Part shown: piece after piece, positions 24,921 through 34,228 of the stretch
Numbering within the stretch: the first letter of the stretch is position 1
Layout: each line of letters starts with the position of its first letter
Assembly (NCBI GenBank): GCA_963741495.1
Contig: CAVUID010000011.1
Coordinates: 186,001-250,000 of the forward strand
DNA length: 64,000 bases
DNA from: Sulfurimicrobium sp963741495
Lineage (GTDB): Bacteria; Pseudomonadota; Gammaproteobacteria; Burkholderiales; Sulfuricellaceae
Reading direction: 5' to 3'
Position numbers and translations under genes: made by a program
The notes under the pieces: generated by a model
Told to the model about the DNA's origin: nothing
Database searches by the model: none
The model's input: the letters and a program-made list of their open reading frames with translations, nothing else

Positions 24921-27413
24921 ATGAACCTGCTGCGGCTATCCTGGCGCATGTTGCTGCGCGAATGGCGGGCGGGTGAGCTTCATGCCCTGAGTTTCGCGTT
25001 GCTTATCGCAGTGGGCGGCGTGACCGCCGTGGGTTTCTTTACCGACCGCGTCAATCAGGCCCTGACTACCGAAGCCAGCCAGCTGCTGGCGGCGGATCTG
25101 GTGCTGGTGGCGGATCATGAGGTAAACAGCGAATTTATTTCTGAAGCCAGCCAGCGCGGGTTGACGCCGGTTCGTATCCTCACTTTTCCGAGCATGGTGG
25201 TCAGCGCCACGGGCAATCAGCTGGCGGAAATCAAGGCGGTGGCACCCGGATACCCGCTGCGCGGCAAGCTGCGCATCCAGTCCGGCGAAGGCGAGCGCGT
25301 TGCCGAGAGTATTCCTGAGCCGGGTACGGTGTGGCTGGATCAGCGACTGCTGGCGCAATTGCAACTGGTGCCGGGCGACTCGCTGGAACTTGGCGCTGGG
25401 CGTTTCAAGGTGGCGGCGGAGCTGAGTTTCGAGCCGGACCGGGGCGGGGATTTGTTCAGTATCGCGCCCCGTCTGATGATGAATGCGGTGGACTTGTCCG
25501 CGACCGCTCTGATCCAGCCTGGCAGCCGCGTCAGCCATCGCACCCTGCTGGCCGGGCATCCAAGGGAGATTGCCGCTTACCGCGCATGGGCAGCGCCGCG
25601 CCTGGCTCGAGGGGAGAAGATTGAAGGCATCAGCGATGCTCGCCCCGAGATTCGTTCTGCGCTTGAGCGGGGCGGCAAGTTTCTCAATCTGGCCGCACTC
25701 ACCAGCCTGATTCTGGCGGCGGTGGCGATTGTGCTTTCGGCGCGGCGTTTCCTCGAACGCCATCTCGATGGCTGCGCCGTGATGCGTTGCACCGGGGCAA
25801 GCCAGAAACAGGTGTTCCTCCTCTATCTTTACCAGTTTCTGTGGCTCGGCATACTGGCCAGCCTGGCCGGCTGCCTTCTCGGCTATGGCGCGCAGTGGGT
25901 GCTGGCGCGGCAGCTGGGCGGGCTGATTGCCGCCGGCCTGCCCGCGCCTTCATGGACGCCGCTGGCGTATGGCCTTCTCACCGGGCTGGCTACGCTGCTG
26001 GGTTTTGCCTTGCCTTTCTTGCAGCGTTTGAAGCGCGTTCCGCCCTTGTGGGTGTTGCGGCGCGAACTGGGCGGACCGCAGCGCGTCAATCTGGCTGGCT
26101 TCGCCGCCGGGGTTGGCGTGCTGCTGGCGATGCTGCTGTGGCAGGCAGGTGAAATCAGGCTTGGGCTTTATGTGCTGGGCGGACTGGCAGCCGTTGTGGT
26201 GGTGGCGCTGTTGCTGACGCATGCCCTGATTCGCTTGCTGGCACCCTTGCGACACAAGGTGGGCATGGTGGGCATCACCTGGCGCTATGGCCTGGCGAAT
26301 CTGGTGCGGCGGCGGCATGCCAGTGCCAGCCAGGTGGTGGCGCTGGGGCTGGGGCTGACGGCACTGCTGCTCCTGACCCTGGTGCGCGGCGATTTGCTGC
26401 ACAGTTGGCAAAGCACCTTGCCCGTGCATGCGCCCAATCGCTTTGTCATCAATATTCAGCCGGATCAGGTGAAGCCCTTGCAGGCTTTTCTTGGTAGCCA
26501 CGGCATGGCTGCGGCTGAACTGTTTCCCATGGTGCGCGGGCGGTTGCTGGCCATCAATGGCCGGGCGGTGTCTGCTGCGGATTATGCGGAAGACCGGACC
26601 AAACGCCTGGTGGAGCGGGAATTCAATTTGTCCTGGGCCGAGCGCTTGCAGGACGATAACCAGATCGTTGCCGGGCGCTGGTGGGAGAAGCGTTCTGCCG
26701 CTGCCCAGTGGTCGGTGGAAGAGGGTATTGCCAAAAATCTGGGAATCAAGCTCGGTGACGAACTGACTTATCAGGTGGCCGGGCAAAGCTTCAGCGCCAA
26801 GGTCACCAGCCTGCGCAAGGTCGACTGGGATTCCTTTCGCGTCAATTTTTTCGTGATCGCCGCGCCAGCCCTGCTGGAGGCTTATCCGGCCAGTTATATC
26901 ACGGCCTTCTACCTGCCAGCCGGTGATGAGGCGCTGCTTAATGAGATGGTCAGGACCTTTCCCAATCTGACCGTGATCGACGTGGCTGCACTCATGAATC
27001 AGGTGCGAGCCATGATGGAGCGGATTGCCTCAACCGTGGAATTCGTATTCCTGTTTACGCTGGCAGCCGGCCTGATGGCCCTGTATGCGGCGATTGCCGC
27101 TACCCGCGAGGAACGCATGGTCGAGGCCGCGATCATGCGCACACTGGGCGCGAGCGGCAGGCAGTTGCTGCTGAGCCAGATGGCGGAATTTATTCTGATC
27201 GGCCTGCTGGCCGGGACCGTGGCAGCCCTGGCTGCGACTGGTCTGGGTTATGTGCTGGCGACGCGGGTTTTTCATCTGCCATACGCGTTCAATCCCTGGC
27301 TGTGGGCAATCGCGCTGGCTGTCGGTGTGCTGGGGGTGACTGTGGCAGGCTGGCTCGGGACTCGTGGGGTATTGCGCCAGCCACCACTGCAAACCCTGGG
27401 CAGGCTTGGCTAG
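24921..27413 (+). CDS. ybbP: FtsX-like ABC transporter permease, YbbP type
   Basis: An 830-residue inner-membrane permease with the large YbbP layout: an N-terminal helix, a periplasmic domain, then two FtsX-type membrane blocks (about 255-450 and 710-825). FtsX segments are seen at KFLNLAALTSLILAAVAIVL and MERIASTVEFVFLFTLAAG; the second precedes EERMVEAAIMRTLGASGRQL. With YbbA it likely forms a type VII-like ABC system acting on envelope lipids or proteins rather than moving a small solute. It is separated from ybbA by 951 bases. Its stop overlaps the convergent diguanylate cyclase gene by 4 bases. Confidence 0.92.
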   Translation: MNLLRLSWRMLLREWRAGELHALSFALLIAVGGVTAVGFFTDRVNQALTTEASQLLAADLVLVADHEVNSEFISEASQRGLTPVRILTFPSMVVSATGNQLAEIKAVAPGYPLRGKLRIQSGEGERVAESIPEPGTVWLDQRLLAQLQLVPGDSLELGAGRFKVAAELSFEPDRGGDLFSIAPRLMMNAVDLSATALIQPGSRVSHRTLLAGHPREIAAYRAWAAPRLARGEKIEGISDARPEIRSALERGGKFLNLAALTSLILAAVAIVLSARRFLERHLDGCAVMRCTGASQKQVFLLYLYQFLWLGILASLAGCLLGYGAQWVLARQLGGLIAAGLPAPSWTPLAYGLLTGLATLLGFALPFLQRLKRVPPLWVLRRELGGPQRVNLAGFAAGVGVLLAMLLWQAGEIRLGLYVLGGLAAVVVVALLLTHALIRLLAPLRHKVGMVGITWRYGLANLVRRRHASASQVVALGLGLTALLLLTLVRGDLLHSWQSTLPVHAPNRFVINIQPDQVKPLQAFLGSHGMAAAELFPMVRGRLLAINGRAVSAADYAEDRTKRLVEREFNLSWAERLQDDNQIVAGRWWEKRSAAAQWSVEEGIAKNLGIKLGDELTYQVAGQSFSAKVTSLRKVDWDSFRVNFFVIAAPALLEAYPASYITAFYLPAGDEALLNEMVRTFPNLTVIDVAALMNQVRAMMERIASTVEFVFLFTLAAGLMALYAAIAATREERMVEAAIMRTLGASGRQLLLSQMAEFILIGLLAGTVAALAATGLGYVLATRVFHLPYAFNPWLWAIALAVGVLGVTVAGWLGTRGVLRQPPLQTLGRLG

Positions 27414-28292
27414 TCGGCAATAACGTAGCGGTTGCGCCCAGCCTTTTTGCCTTCGTAAAGCGCCACGTCAGCACGTTTGATAGCGCTGGCAATGTCCTCC
27501 TGCTCGCCGACCAGCGCCAGGCCGAGGGTGACGGTTAGTGTCAGCGGTTCGCTGTCGGTGATCGGCACAGGCGTCGTGCCGATCGTGGTTACAATCCGGC
27601 GTGCCGATTGTTCGGCCTCTTCAGCCGATTCGCAGCGCATCAGCCATAGAAATTCTTCACCGCCAAAACGGTACAGGGGATCATTGCTTCGCAGGCATTG
27701 CTTCAGCGTGCCGGCAAGGTGACGCAATACCATGTCACCCTCAGGGTGGCCATGGTTGTCATTGATACGCTTGAAATGATCAACGTCGATCATGGCAACA
27801 TACAGCAGCGTGCGGTTGCGCCTGGCATCCTTCTGGCACAGGGTGAAGTCGCTTTCGATGCCGTAGCGCAGGGGCAGCCCGGTCAGTGGGTCGTGCCGTA
27901 CGGCGTTGGAGAGCGTGACTGTTTTTAGCCGGGCCAGCAGGGTGAGCAGTTCGGATTGCGATCTTTCGAATGCGATCCAGGTCGGCATTCTGCCCGGGCC
28001 TACCGGTCATTACGTCGGCACAGATGGCTCGAATGGCATCATGCATGGCCTGATGCACCACTTCGATGTATCGTACGGCATTGACATCGATGGCTTCAAA
28101 ATGCGCCCTGTTTAATATGAACCAGCGCCCGAAACGGCACAGGGTATGCGCCATGGGCGCCAGCACGTCTTCTCCGGGCGAAGTGTGCAGCACCGCGCAG
28201 CGCAGTATCCGGCGCGTCCACTCCATGTGCGCCTCGATTGCGGCATCAAACTCGGCGATGAAAGTGTTGGTTTCTGAAGAAAAGTCAGGCAT
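27410..28292 (-). pseudogene. DgcZ-like diguanylate cyclase with zinc-binding CZB domain, split by a frameshift
   Basis: The N-terminal frame (28292 downward) encodes a CZB domain with the zinc ligands in place: H22 (EAHMEW), C52 (LCRFGRWF), H80 and H84 (VVHQAMHDA). This matches E. coli DgcZ almost residue for residue. The GGDEF domain lies in the other frame, down to 27410: DPLTGLPLRYG, IDVDHFKRINDNHG, RFGGEEFLWL. The frames join if one base is removed near 27965-28000. An intact protein of about 293 residues would make c-di-GMP under zinc control. GGEEF is an accepted active-site form. Either the gene is broken, or the extra base is an error; a separate GGDEF protein could still start at 27988. 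Confidence 0.8.
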
Positions 28293-28310
28293 GTCAATGA
28301 TTCTAGCACT

Positions 28311-28581
28311 AAGAGCCTATTTCAGTAGGTTTCATACCTCGCGTTGCGGCCAGAAAGTGATGGCTGCAAGAAGCGGGGCGCAGCCAATGGTTATTCCATT
28401 GGCAAGACCCGCGACGCCGCAGACGCGCTTTCTGGCCGCAACCCGGAGGGCCAGTATCATTTGAGGTGCATTGCGTTGTTGCTCGCGGCTTGTTTGGAAC
28501 AACCAAACCGCGCCCCTCGCGCCTAGCACTGCACCTCAAATGATGCTGGCGCGAGGTATGAAACCTACTGAAATAGGCTCT
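28311..28581. repeat. Nested palindromic element, 271 bp
   Basis: The outer arms (28311-28341 and 28551-28581, AGAGCCTATTTCAGTAGG...) are exact 31-bp inverted repeats. Inside lie two more dyads: GCGGCCAGAAAG / CTTTCTGGCCGC and CATTTGAGGTGCA / TGCACCTCAAATG. No reading frame of note is present. The element fills the gap between the diguanylate cyclase gene and the antiporter gene and touches the antiporter stop codon. It looks like a MITE or compound REP element; it would also fold as a strong RNA hairpin. Confidence 0.9.
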
Positions 28582-30397
28582 AAGCCGTTTTGGCGTCAGG
28601 CAAGGCTTCTGCTTTAGGCAATACCAGGCTTAACAGTGCGTCACCCGGTTGTGGCGACAACTGCACGTCTGCGGCAAAAACCCGCAAGCGGCCGGATTCG
28701 CTGATCAGGAAAAGCGGCAGCACATTGCCGTGATAGTGGGTTTTCAATGCCTCAAAATCAAAATCCCTGGAGAGCCTGGTTTTTTTGATCACCCAGTTGC
28801 TCAGGAAACGCTGCGTCAACTCGGCGTGGGTAATGCCTTCCTCGAACACAGTCCGTCCGCGCAGATGCGGTGAGACTTCGGTGGGCAGATTTCCCTCTTC
28901 CGAGGCTAATTGAAAAATCTGAGAACGCTCGAAAACCCGTGCAAAGTGCATTGCCGCAAGAGAATTGGCATCGTCGTTGCTAGTCAGTGCCAGCATTTTT
29001 CCAATGCCGCCAATTTCTACCTGCTCCAGCACGTTTTCCGCAAAAATGCTGGCGTAGAAAACAGGCAGCCCTTCCATCCGCGCCGCAAGGACGTTATGCA
29101 GATCATTGTCCACCAGCATCACCGGAAAGCCTTCGCCCTGCAGCGACTTGGCGATGCGTCGGCCCCAGAAGCGCGCGCCCAGAAAGATCACGCCTTCAGG
29201 ATTGGCCTGGGCCAGTCCCAAACGCTTGGCAGCGATTCCTGAGGTCAGACCGTAAACGGTCACTGTGCCGATGATGACAAAAAATGTGACGGAGACCAGT
29301 ACATCGGAACCCGGCAGGCCAACCTCGTCCAGGCGCAGCGCAAAAATGGAAGCTACCGCAGCAGCCACGATGCCGCGCGGCGCCATCCAGGATAGAAACA
29401 TTTTGTCCTTGCGGCCCAAACGGGTGCCTATGGTCGACAAAAAGACCGATGCCGGGCGCGCCACAAGAATCAGTATTGCCAGAAACAGGAAGCTGGAAAA
29501 GCCGACATGATCGAGATCGGAGGGTTTGAGGTGTGCCGCCAGCAGGATAAAGATGAAGGCGATCAGCATCACCCCCAGATTTTCCTTGAATTCGGCAATG
29601 TGCTGAATCGATACCTTGCGCTGATTGGCCATGGCGAAGCCCATGATCGTCACCGCCAGCAGCCCGGCTTCCGTCTGAAGCAGGTTGGCGCCGGTGAATA
29701 CCGCGACCACGAACATCAGCGCCACGGGGTTTTGCAGAAAATCCGGGATCCACTCGCGTCGCAGCAGAAGCACCATCCCCAGTGCACCGGCCAGACCGGT
29801 GCCGGCGCCGACAGCGATGGTTTTGAGCAGGCTGAACGCAACGGCGGCCACGGGCTCGGCCTCGGTTTCGAAGAGTACGATAGCCTGGAACACCAGCACC
29901 GCGAGCATGGCGCCAATAGGGTCGATGACAATACCTTCCCACTTGAGAATCGCCCCGCTCTGGCCGGTCGGGCGCACATGCCGGAGCATGGGCGCAATTA
30001 CGGTCGGCCCGGTCACCACCAGCACGGCCCCAAGCAGGGTTGCCAGTTGCCACGAAAGGCCGAGCACCCAGTGAGCTGCCAGTGAAATGATCAGCCAGCC
30101 GGCCAGCATGCCCACTGTCACCAGTCGCAGGACGATAGCGCCGATGGCGCGAAATTCCTTGAGTGAAAGCGTCAGCCCGCCTTCAAACAAAATCACCGCC
30201 ACCGCCAGGGACACAACCGGGTACAGCAGCGGCCCCATCATTTCATCGGGTTTGATCCACCCGAGCACCGGTCCGGCGAGAATGCCGAAGATCAGCAGCA
30301 GCAGAATTGACGGTACCCGCATGCGCCAGCCCAGCCACTGTGCGGTGATGCCGAGGACGACCACCGCGCTCAGGCTGATCAGTGTTTCTTCCACCAT
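28580..30397 (-). CDS. Cation:proton antiporter (CPA1 type) with C-terminal TrkA-N domain
   Basis: A 605-residue inner-membrane antiporter. About 12 to 13 helices span residues 1-390, with the transport-core segments ILFEGGLTLSLKEFRAIGA, VVTGPTVIAPMLRHVRP and WEGIVIDPIGAML. A Rossmann-like TrkA-N domain follows (GVIFLGARFWGRRIAKSL), then a TrkA-C-like end. It probably exchanges Na+ or K+ for H+ and is gated by a nucleotide. The exact ion is not shown by sequence. The stop codon overlaps the nested palindrome at 28311-28581. Confidence 0.9.
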   Translation of the reverse strand: MVEETLISLSAVVVLGITAQWLGWRMRVPSILLLLIFGILAGPVLGWIKPDEMMGPLLYPVVSLAVAVILFEGGLTLSLKEFRAIGAIVLRLVTVGMLAGWLIISLAAHWVLGLSWQLATLLGAVLVVTGPTVIAPMLRHVRPTGQSGAILKWEGIVIDPIGAMLAVLVFQAIVLFETEAEPVAAVAFSLLKTIAVGAGTGLAGALGMVLLLRREWIPDFLQNPVALMFVVAVFTGANLLQTEAGLLAVTIMGFAMANQRKVSIQHIAEFKENLGVMLIAFIFILLAAHLKPSDLDHVGFSSFLFLAILILVARPASVFLSTIGTRLGRKDKMFLSWMAPRGIVAAAVASIFALRLDEVGLPGSDVLVSVTFFVIIGTVTVYGLTSGIAAKRLGLAQANPEGVIFLGARFWGRRIAKSLQGEGFPVMLVDNDLHNVLAARMEGLPVFYASIFAENVLEQVEIGGIGKMLALTSNDDANSLAAMHFARVFERSQIFQLASEEGNLPTEVSPHLRGRTVFEEGITHAELTQRFLSNWVIKKTRLSRDFDFEALKTHYHGNVLPLFLISESGRLRVFAADVQLSPQPGDALLSLVLPKAEALPDAKTA

Positions 30398-30487
30398 TAT
30401 TGGGGCCTCGTTTTAAACAGGTATCGATTCATCATCATAAGTTCATTGCCTGGCTTGCCTGGCGCACGGCAAGGGCGCCGCCGCAGG

Positions 30488-30913
30488 TCAAAGCGGCAGA
30501 ATTTCTGGCGGGATTCCCTTGACGCGCTGCTGGAGCCGCTTGAAAAAATCGGGAGCGTCCAGGCAGTCCGGGTTGTCTTCCTCGGTGCACGGCATTTCCA
30601 TGATTTCCCAGCGGCCATCGTGCTTGCGGAGCAGGGCAACGATGTCTTCGTAGCGGTTTTTTCCATCGCGGGATTGCGGCAGTGCGTGGAGCCACGCCCA
30701 GTTATTGGCGATTTTCAGCTGCCTGACCACAAAAACCACTTGCAGGTCGTGTAGCTGCTTAATCTCATGTCGCACTACATCGAGAATGGCTTTCCGATCA
30801 GTGCTCGCGGCAACAGTTGGCGTGGCGGATTCGGGTGCGGCATTCGTACTGGAAATATTCAACCATCCGGCCAGTGCCGCTGCGATGTAGATGGAGGCGC
30901 GCTTCATCTGCAT
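30488..30913 (-). CDS. Hypothetical exported protein
   Basis: A 141-residue protein with a signal peptide (MKRASIYIAAALAGWLNISS) and a mature part that begins Ala/Thr-rich. The body has DVVRHEIKQLHDLQVVFVVR, NNWAWLHALPQS, RYEDIVALLRKHDGRWEIME and a C-terminal pair of cysteines (PCTEEDNPDC). It vaguely resembles small periplasmic domains that begin with a helix and a W-x-E strand, but I do not recognise the family. It starts 9 bases after the nitronate monooxygenase gene, so it is likely in the same transcript. Confidence 0.65.
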   Translation of the reverse strand: MQMKRASIYIAAALAGWLNISSTNAAPESATPTVAASTDRKAILDVVRHEIKQLHDLQVVFVVRQLKIANNWAWLHALPQSRDGKNRYEDIVALLRKHDGRWEIMEMPCTEEDNPDCLDAPDFFKRLQQRVKGIPPEILPL

Positions 30914-30922
30914 CGGATTTGC

Positions 30923-32176
30923 TTATTCCTGGGGCGGCAGGGCGATTTTCTGGTCCTTGCTGAACTGATAGTCGCGGAAGATATGTTCCGCGCTCAGGAT
31001 CTGGTAGGTGCCATCCGCGTTCTTGCGCGTGGTGTCCTTGAGGCGGTAGGTGTAGTGGCCGCAGGTCCAGCAGTTGAAGTTGCGCATGTGGGTGCAGAGG
31101 CAGGTCTTGTCCATGACCGAAACTTTTTTGGCGCCCGGGTGGGCTGCCACTTCGCGGTTGTAGGCTTCGATATAGGAACAGTTGCCGTTGCCGTCCAGCA
31201 GATACCCATAAGACTCGCAGCCCGGGCTGATGCCTGCTCCGATTGACGGGCTGTTCTTGAGCATGCGCATGGGATAGCCGGTCGGCGAGGTGGTATTGAC
31301 CTCGATGTCGTCCTCGCTGGCCTTGTAGTATTCCTGCATGACCTTGTTCGGCAGGCCGCATTCGTCCGCCACGGTGAAACGCGTGGCCACCTGCACTGCG
31401 GCAGCACCTTCCTCAAGGAAATTTACTGCGTCGGTGCCGGTGAAGATGCCGCCGGCCGGGATCACCGGGATGTTGAGGTTTTCGTTCTTCAGATACTGCA
31501 TCACTTCGAGCGTAATGGTGCGCAAGTCGTATTTCGCCCAGTCTTCGATGGAAAATCCGAGGTGGCCGCCGGCCAGCGGACCTTCGACCACGATGAAGTC
31601 GGGCAGGCGGTTGAGTTTGGCGGTTTTGCGCAGAAACAGCTGCAGCGCACGCAGCGAGGACACGATGATGCCCAGCTGGGCATCGCGAAAGCGGGGGTTG
31701 TTCTCCATCAGTGCGAAGGAACCAAGATGCAGGCCGGCACTCAGAGTGATGCCGTCGATGCCCTCGTCCAGCGCGGTATTCAGGCGCACGCTCAGGGTTT
31801 CGCGCGGCGCATTCATGGTCAGCTTTTCCATGCAGTTGATGAAGATCATGCCTTCACCGCGCTTGGCTTCCATCGACTTGCTGACATGCAGGCGCGTGGC
31901 CTCGGCGATCTGGCCGAGATCGAATTTCACCTCGGATTTGTCGGCATTGTCGAGGTTGTATTTGTACTGCTTGAGCTTCTGTTTGACGAAATGCGTGTCA
32001 TAACGCCGGTCGGTCACAGTCGGCAGCATGGCGTCGGATATATGCCCGATTCCGCCCAGGCGTGCAGCCTCCAGGGCAAGCTCGGCGGTCGAGATATCAA
32101 CGCCCATTCCGCCAATCATGATCGGTACCAGTTCGTGTTTGCCAAACCGGAGGCGGAAGTCATCCACACATTTCAT
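30923..32176 (-). CDS. Nitronate monooxygenase-like flavoprotein with Cys-rich C-terminus
   Basis: A 417-residue TIM-barrel FMN protein of the NMO/2-nitropropane dioxygenase and FabK superfamily. Family features include PIMIGGMGVDISTAELALEA at the start, VVEGPLAGGHLGFS, PVIPAGGIFTGTDAVNFL and GAAAVQVATRF. Beyond the barrel, C359, C361, C369 and C372 (CLCTHMRNFNCWTC) form a likely metal site not seen in classical NMOs. Activity on nitronates is only inferred; an oxidoreductase or enoyl-reductase role is possible. It leads a short operon with the hypothetical exported protein. Confidence 0.82.
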   Translation of the reverse strand: MKCVDDFRLRFGKHELVPIMIGGMGVDISTAELALEAARLGGIGHISDAMLPTVTDRRYDTHFVKQKLKQYKYNLDNADKSEVKFDLGQIAEATRLHVSKSMEAKRGEGMIFINCMEKLTMNAPRETLSVRLNTALDEGIDGITLSAGLHLGSFALMENNPRFRDAQLGIIVSSLRALQLFLRKTAKLNRLPDFIVVEGPLAGGHLGFSIEDWAKYDLRTITLEVMQYLKNENLNIPVIPAGGIFTGTDAVNFLEEGAAAVQVATRFTVADECGLPNKVMQEYYKASEDDIEVNTTSPTGYPMRMLKNSPSIGAGISPGCESYGYLLDGNGNCSYIEAYNREVAAHPGAKKVSVMDKTCLCTHMRNFNCWTCGHYTYRLKDTTRKNADGTYQILSAEHIFRDYQFSKDQKIALPPQE

Positions 32177-32228
32177 TGCATTCCTTTAGCTGCCAAAGCA
32201 GGTGTTTATGGCGCCACACTGCAGGCGC

Positions 32229-32540
32229 CTAATTTGTTCGATGCTGCACCAGAATCCAGGGTTTGACGACCACCGACCATAACGTGGCATCGCTTTCCAG
32301 CCATATTCTGGCTTGGTCATCCGATACCTTGCCGATCTTGCCGGCGGCCAGCCACTGTTCTACCTGCGCCTTGTCGTCCGCCGAGATACGGGTGGCTGCA
32401 TCGACCAGATCAAGTTCGGGGCTGACTTCAACTACCGTACCACTTGCGAAAAACCGTAGCAATTCTTTCCAGGCTATCCGGGAGGTTTCCAGATTGATTT
32501 TGGTGCGCAGAATTTCTTGCGGATGGCTTGCAGAGGTCAC
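32229..32540 (-). CDS. DUF2288 family protein
   Basis: A 103-residue soluble protein: INLETSRIAWKELLRFFASG, VSPELDLVDAATRISADDKA, VEQWLAAGKIGKVSDDQARI, then WSVVVKPWILVQ. These blocks are typical of DUF2288, a small family of unknown function in proteobacteria and cyanobacteria. It sits between the flavoprotein and FAD-dehydrogenase genes on the same strand. Confidence 0.85.
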   Translation of the reverse strand: MTSASHPQEILRTKINLETSRIAWKELLRFFASGTVVEVSPELDLVDAATRISADDKAQVEQWLAAGKIGKVSDDQARIWLESDATLWSVVVKPWILVQHRTN

Positions 32541-32583
32541 TTGGCAGGTGCTTCAAACTTTACTGAAAAATATCAGGGCGTAA

Positions 32584-34216
32584 TTATATACCTGATCGTC
32601 CGGTTAGCGGTTGTTCATGTTCGACTATGTTCAGGGCAACGGCTTCCGCAACCTTGATGCCGTCCACCGCAGCAGACAGAATGCCGCCTGCGTAGCCCGC
32701 GCCCTCGCCGGAAGGATAGAGTCCGGCAGTGTTCAGGCTCTGGAGGTTTTCCCCGCGCGTGATGCGCACCGGCGAGGAAGTGCGTGTCTCGACCCCGGTC
32801 AGAACCGCATCATTCATGGAAAAGCCCTTGATATCTTTCTCGAAGGCGGGGATGGCTTCGCGCAGTGCTTCGATCACATAGTCCGGCAGCGCTGTGGCGA
32901 GGTCAGTCAGATGCACGCCCGGCGTATAGGATGGCTGCACCGAGCCGAATTTCGTTGAGGCCTTGCCTTTCAGGAAGTCGCCGACCAGTTGGCCCGGTGC
33001 TTCATAATTGCGACCGCCGAGTTCGAAGGCGCGCTCTTCCCATTTGCGCTGGAACTCGATGCCCGCCAGCGGGCCGCCCGGATAATCCTCGGGGGTGATG
33101 CCCACCACGATGCCGCTGTTGGCATTGCGCTCGCTGCGGGAATACTGGCTCATGCCATTGGTCACCACGCGCCCTGGCTCGGATGCGGCAGCGACCACCT
33201 GCCCGCCCGGGCACATGCAGAAGCTGTACACAGAGCGCCCGTTCTTGCAGTGGTGGACCAGTTTGTAGTCGGCTGCGCCGAGCAAGCGGGTTGCCGGCGT
33301 TCTTGCCCAGGCGGCAGCGGTCGATGAGCGACTGCGGGTGTTCGATGCGAAAGCCAATGGAAAAGGGCTTGGCTTCCATGTAGACGCCGCGCTGATGCAG
33401 CATCTGGACGGTGTCGCGTGCGCTGTGGCCGATGGCCATGACGAGGTGATCGGTAGCGATGCGTTCGCCGTCGGCAAGCACCACAGCGCGAACTTGCCCT
33501 TCTTCGATTTCGATATCGTCCACACGGCTCTGGAAACGGATTTCGCCGCCCAGTTCAATGATGGTGGCGCGCATTTTTTCGACCATGCTCACCAGGCGGA
33601 AGGTGCCGATGTGCGGCTTGCTGACGTAGAGGATCTCCTCGGGTGCCCCAGCCTTGACGAATTCAGTCAGCACTTTCCTGCCATAGTGCTTGGGGTCCTT
33701 GATCTGGCTGTGCAGTTTGCCGTCGGAAAAAGTGCCTGCGCCGCCTTCGCCGAACTGCACGTTGGATTCTGGGTTGAGTACGCCCTTGCGCCACAGCCCG
33801 AAGGTGTCCTTGGTGCGCTCGCGCACCGCCTTGCCGCGTTCCAGGACGATCGGACGGAAGCCCGACTGTGCCAGGATCAGGGCGGCAAACAGCCCCGCTG
33901 GTCCCATGCCGACGACCACCGGACGCGATTTCAGATTCTTCGGCGCCTGCGCCACGAACTGGTAACGGGTATCCGGGCTGGGTGAGAGGTGACGATCGCC
34001 TTTCAGACGCTTCAGGATCGCCGCTTCATTCTTTACCTCGACATCCAGCGTATAGGCGAACAGGATGGCATCCGGCTTGCGCGCATCATAGCCGCGGCGG
34101 GCGATGGTGTAGCTGATCAGTTCGTCAGCCGGAATGCACAGTCTATTGAGTATGGCTGCCTGGATTTCACCTTCAGGATGGGCAATGGGGAGTTTGACTT
34201 CGGTTAATCGCAACAT
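32584..34216 (-). pseudogene. FAD-dependent dehydrogenase (COG2509-like), split by a frameshift
   Basis: Two overlapping frames make one protein of about 543 residues. The first (from 34216) has an N-terminal ferredoxin-fold region, the dinucleotide motif VVVGMGPAGLFAALILAQSG, and NVQFGEGGAGTFSDGKL. It is correct to GKNAGNP near 33290. The second (ending 32584) resumes with LLGAADYKLVHHCKNGRSVY, then CMCPGGQVVAAASEPGRVV and GLYPSGEGAGYAGGILSAA. Removing one base at about 33285-33290 restores NPLLGAAD. Family members are uncharacterised flavoproteins related to HI0933-type proteins. The break could be real or an error; each half alone should be inactive. Confidence 0.82.
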
Positions 34217-34228
34217 ATTAAAACTCGT

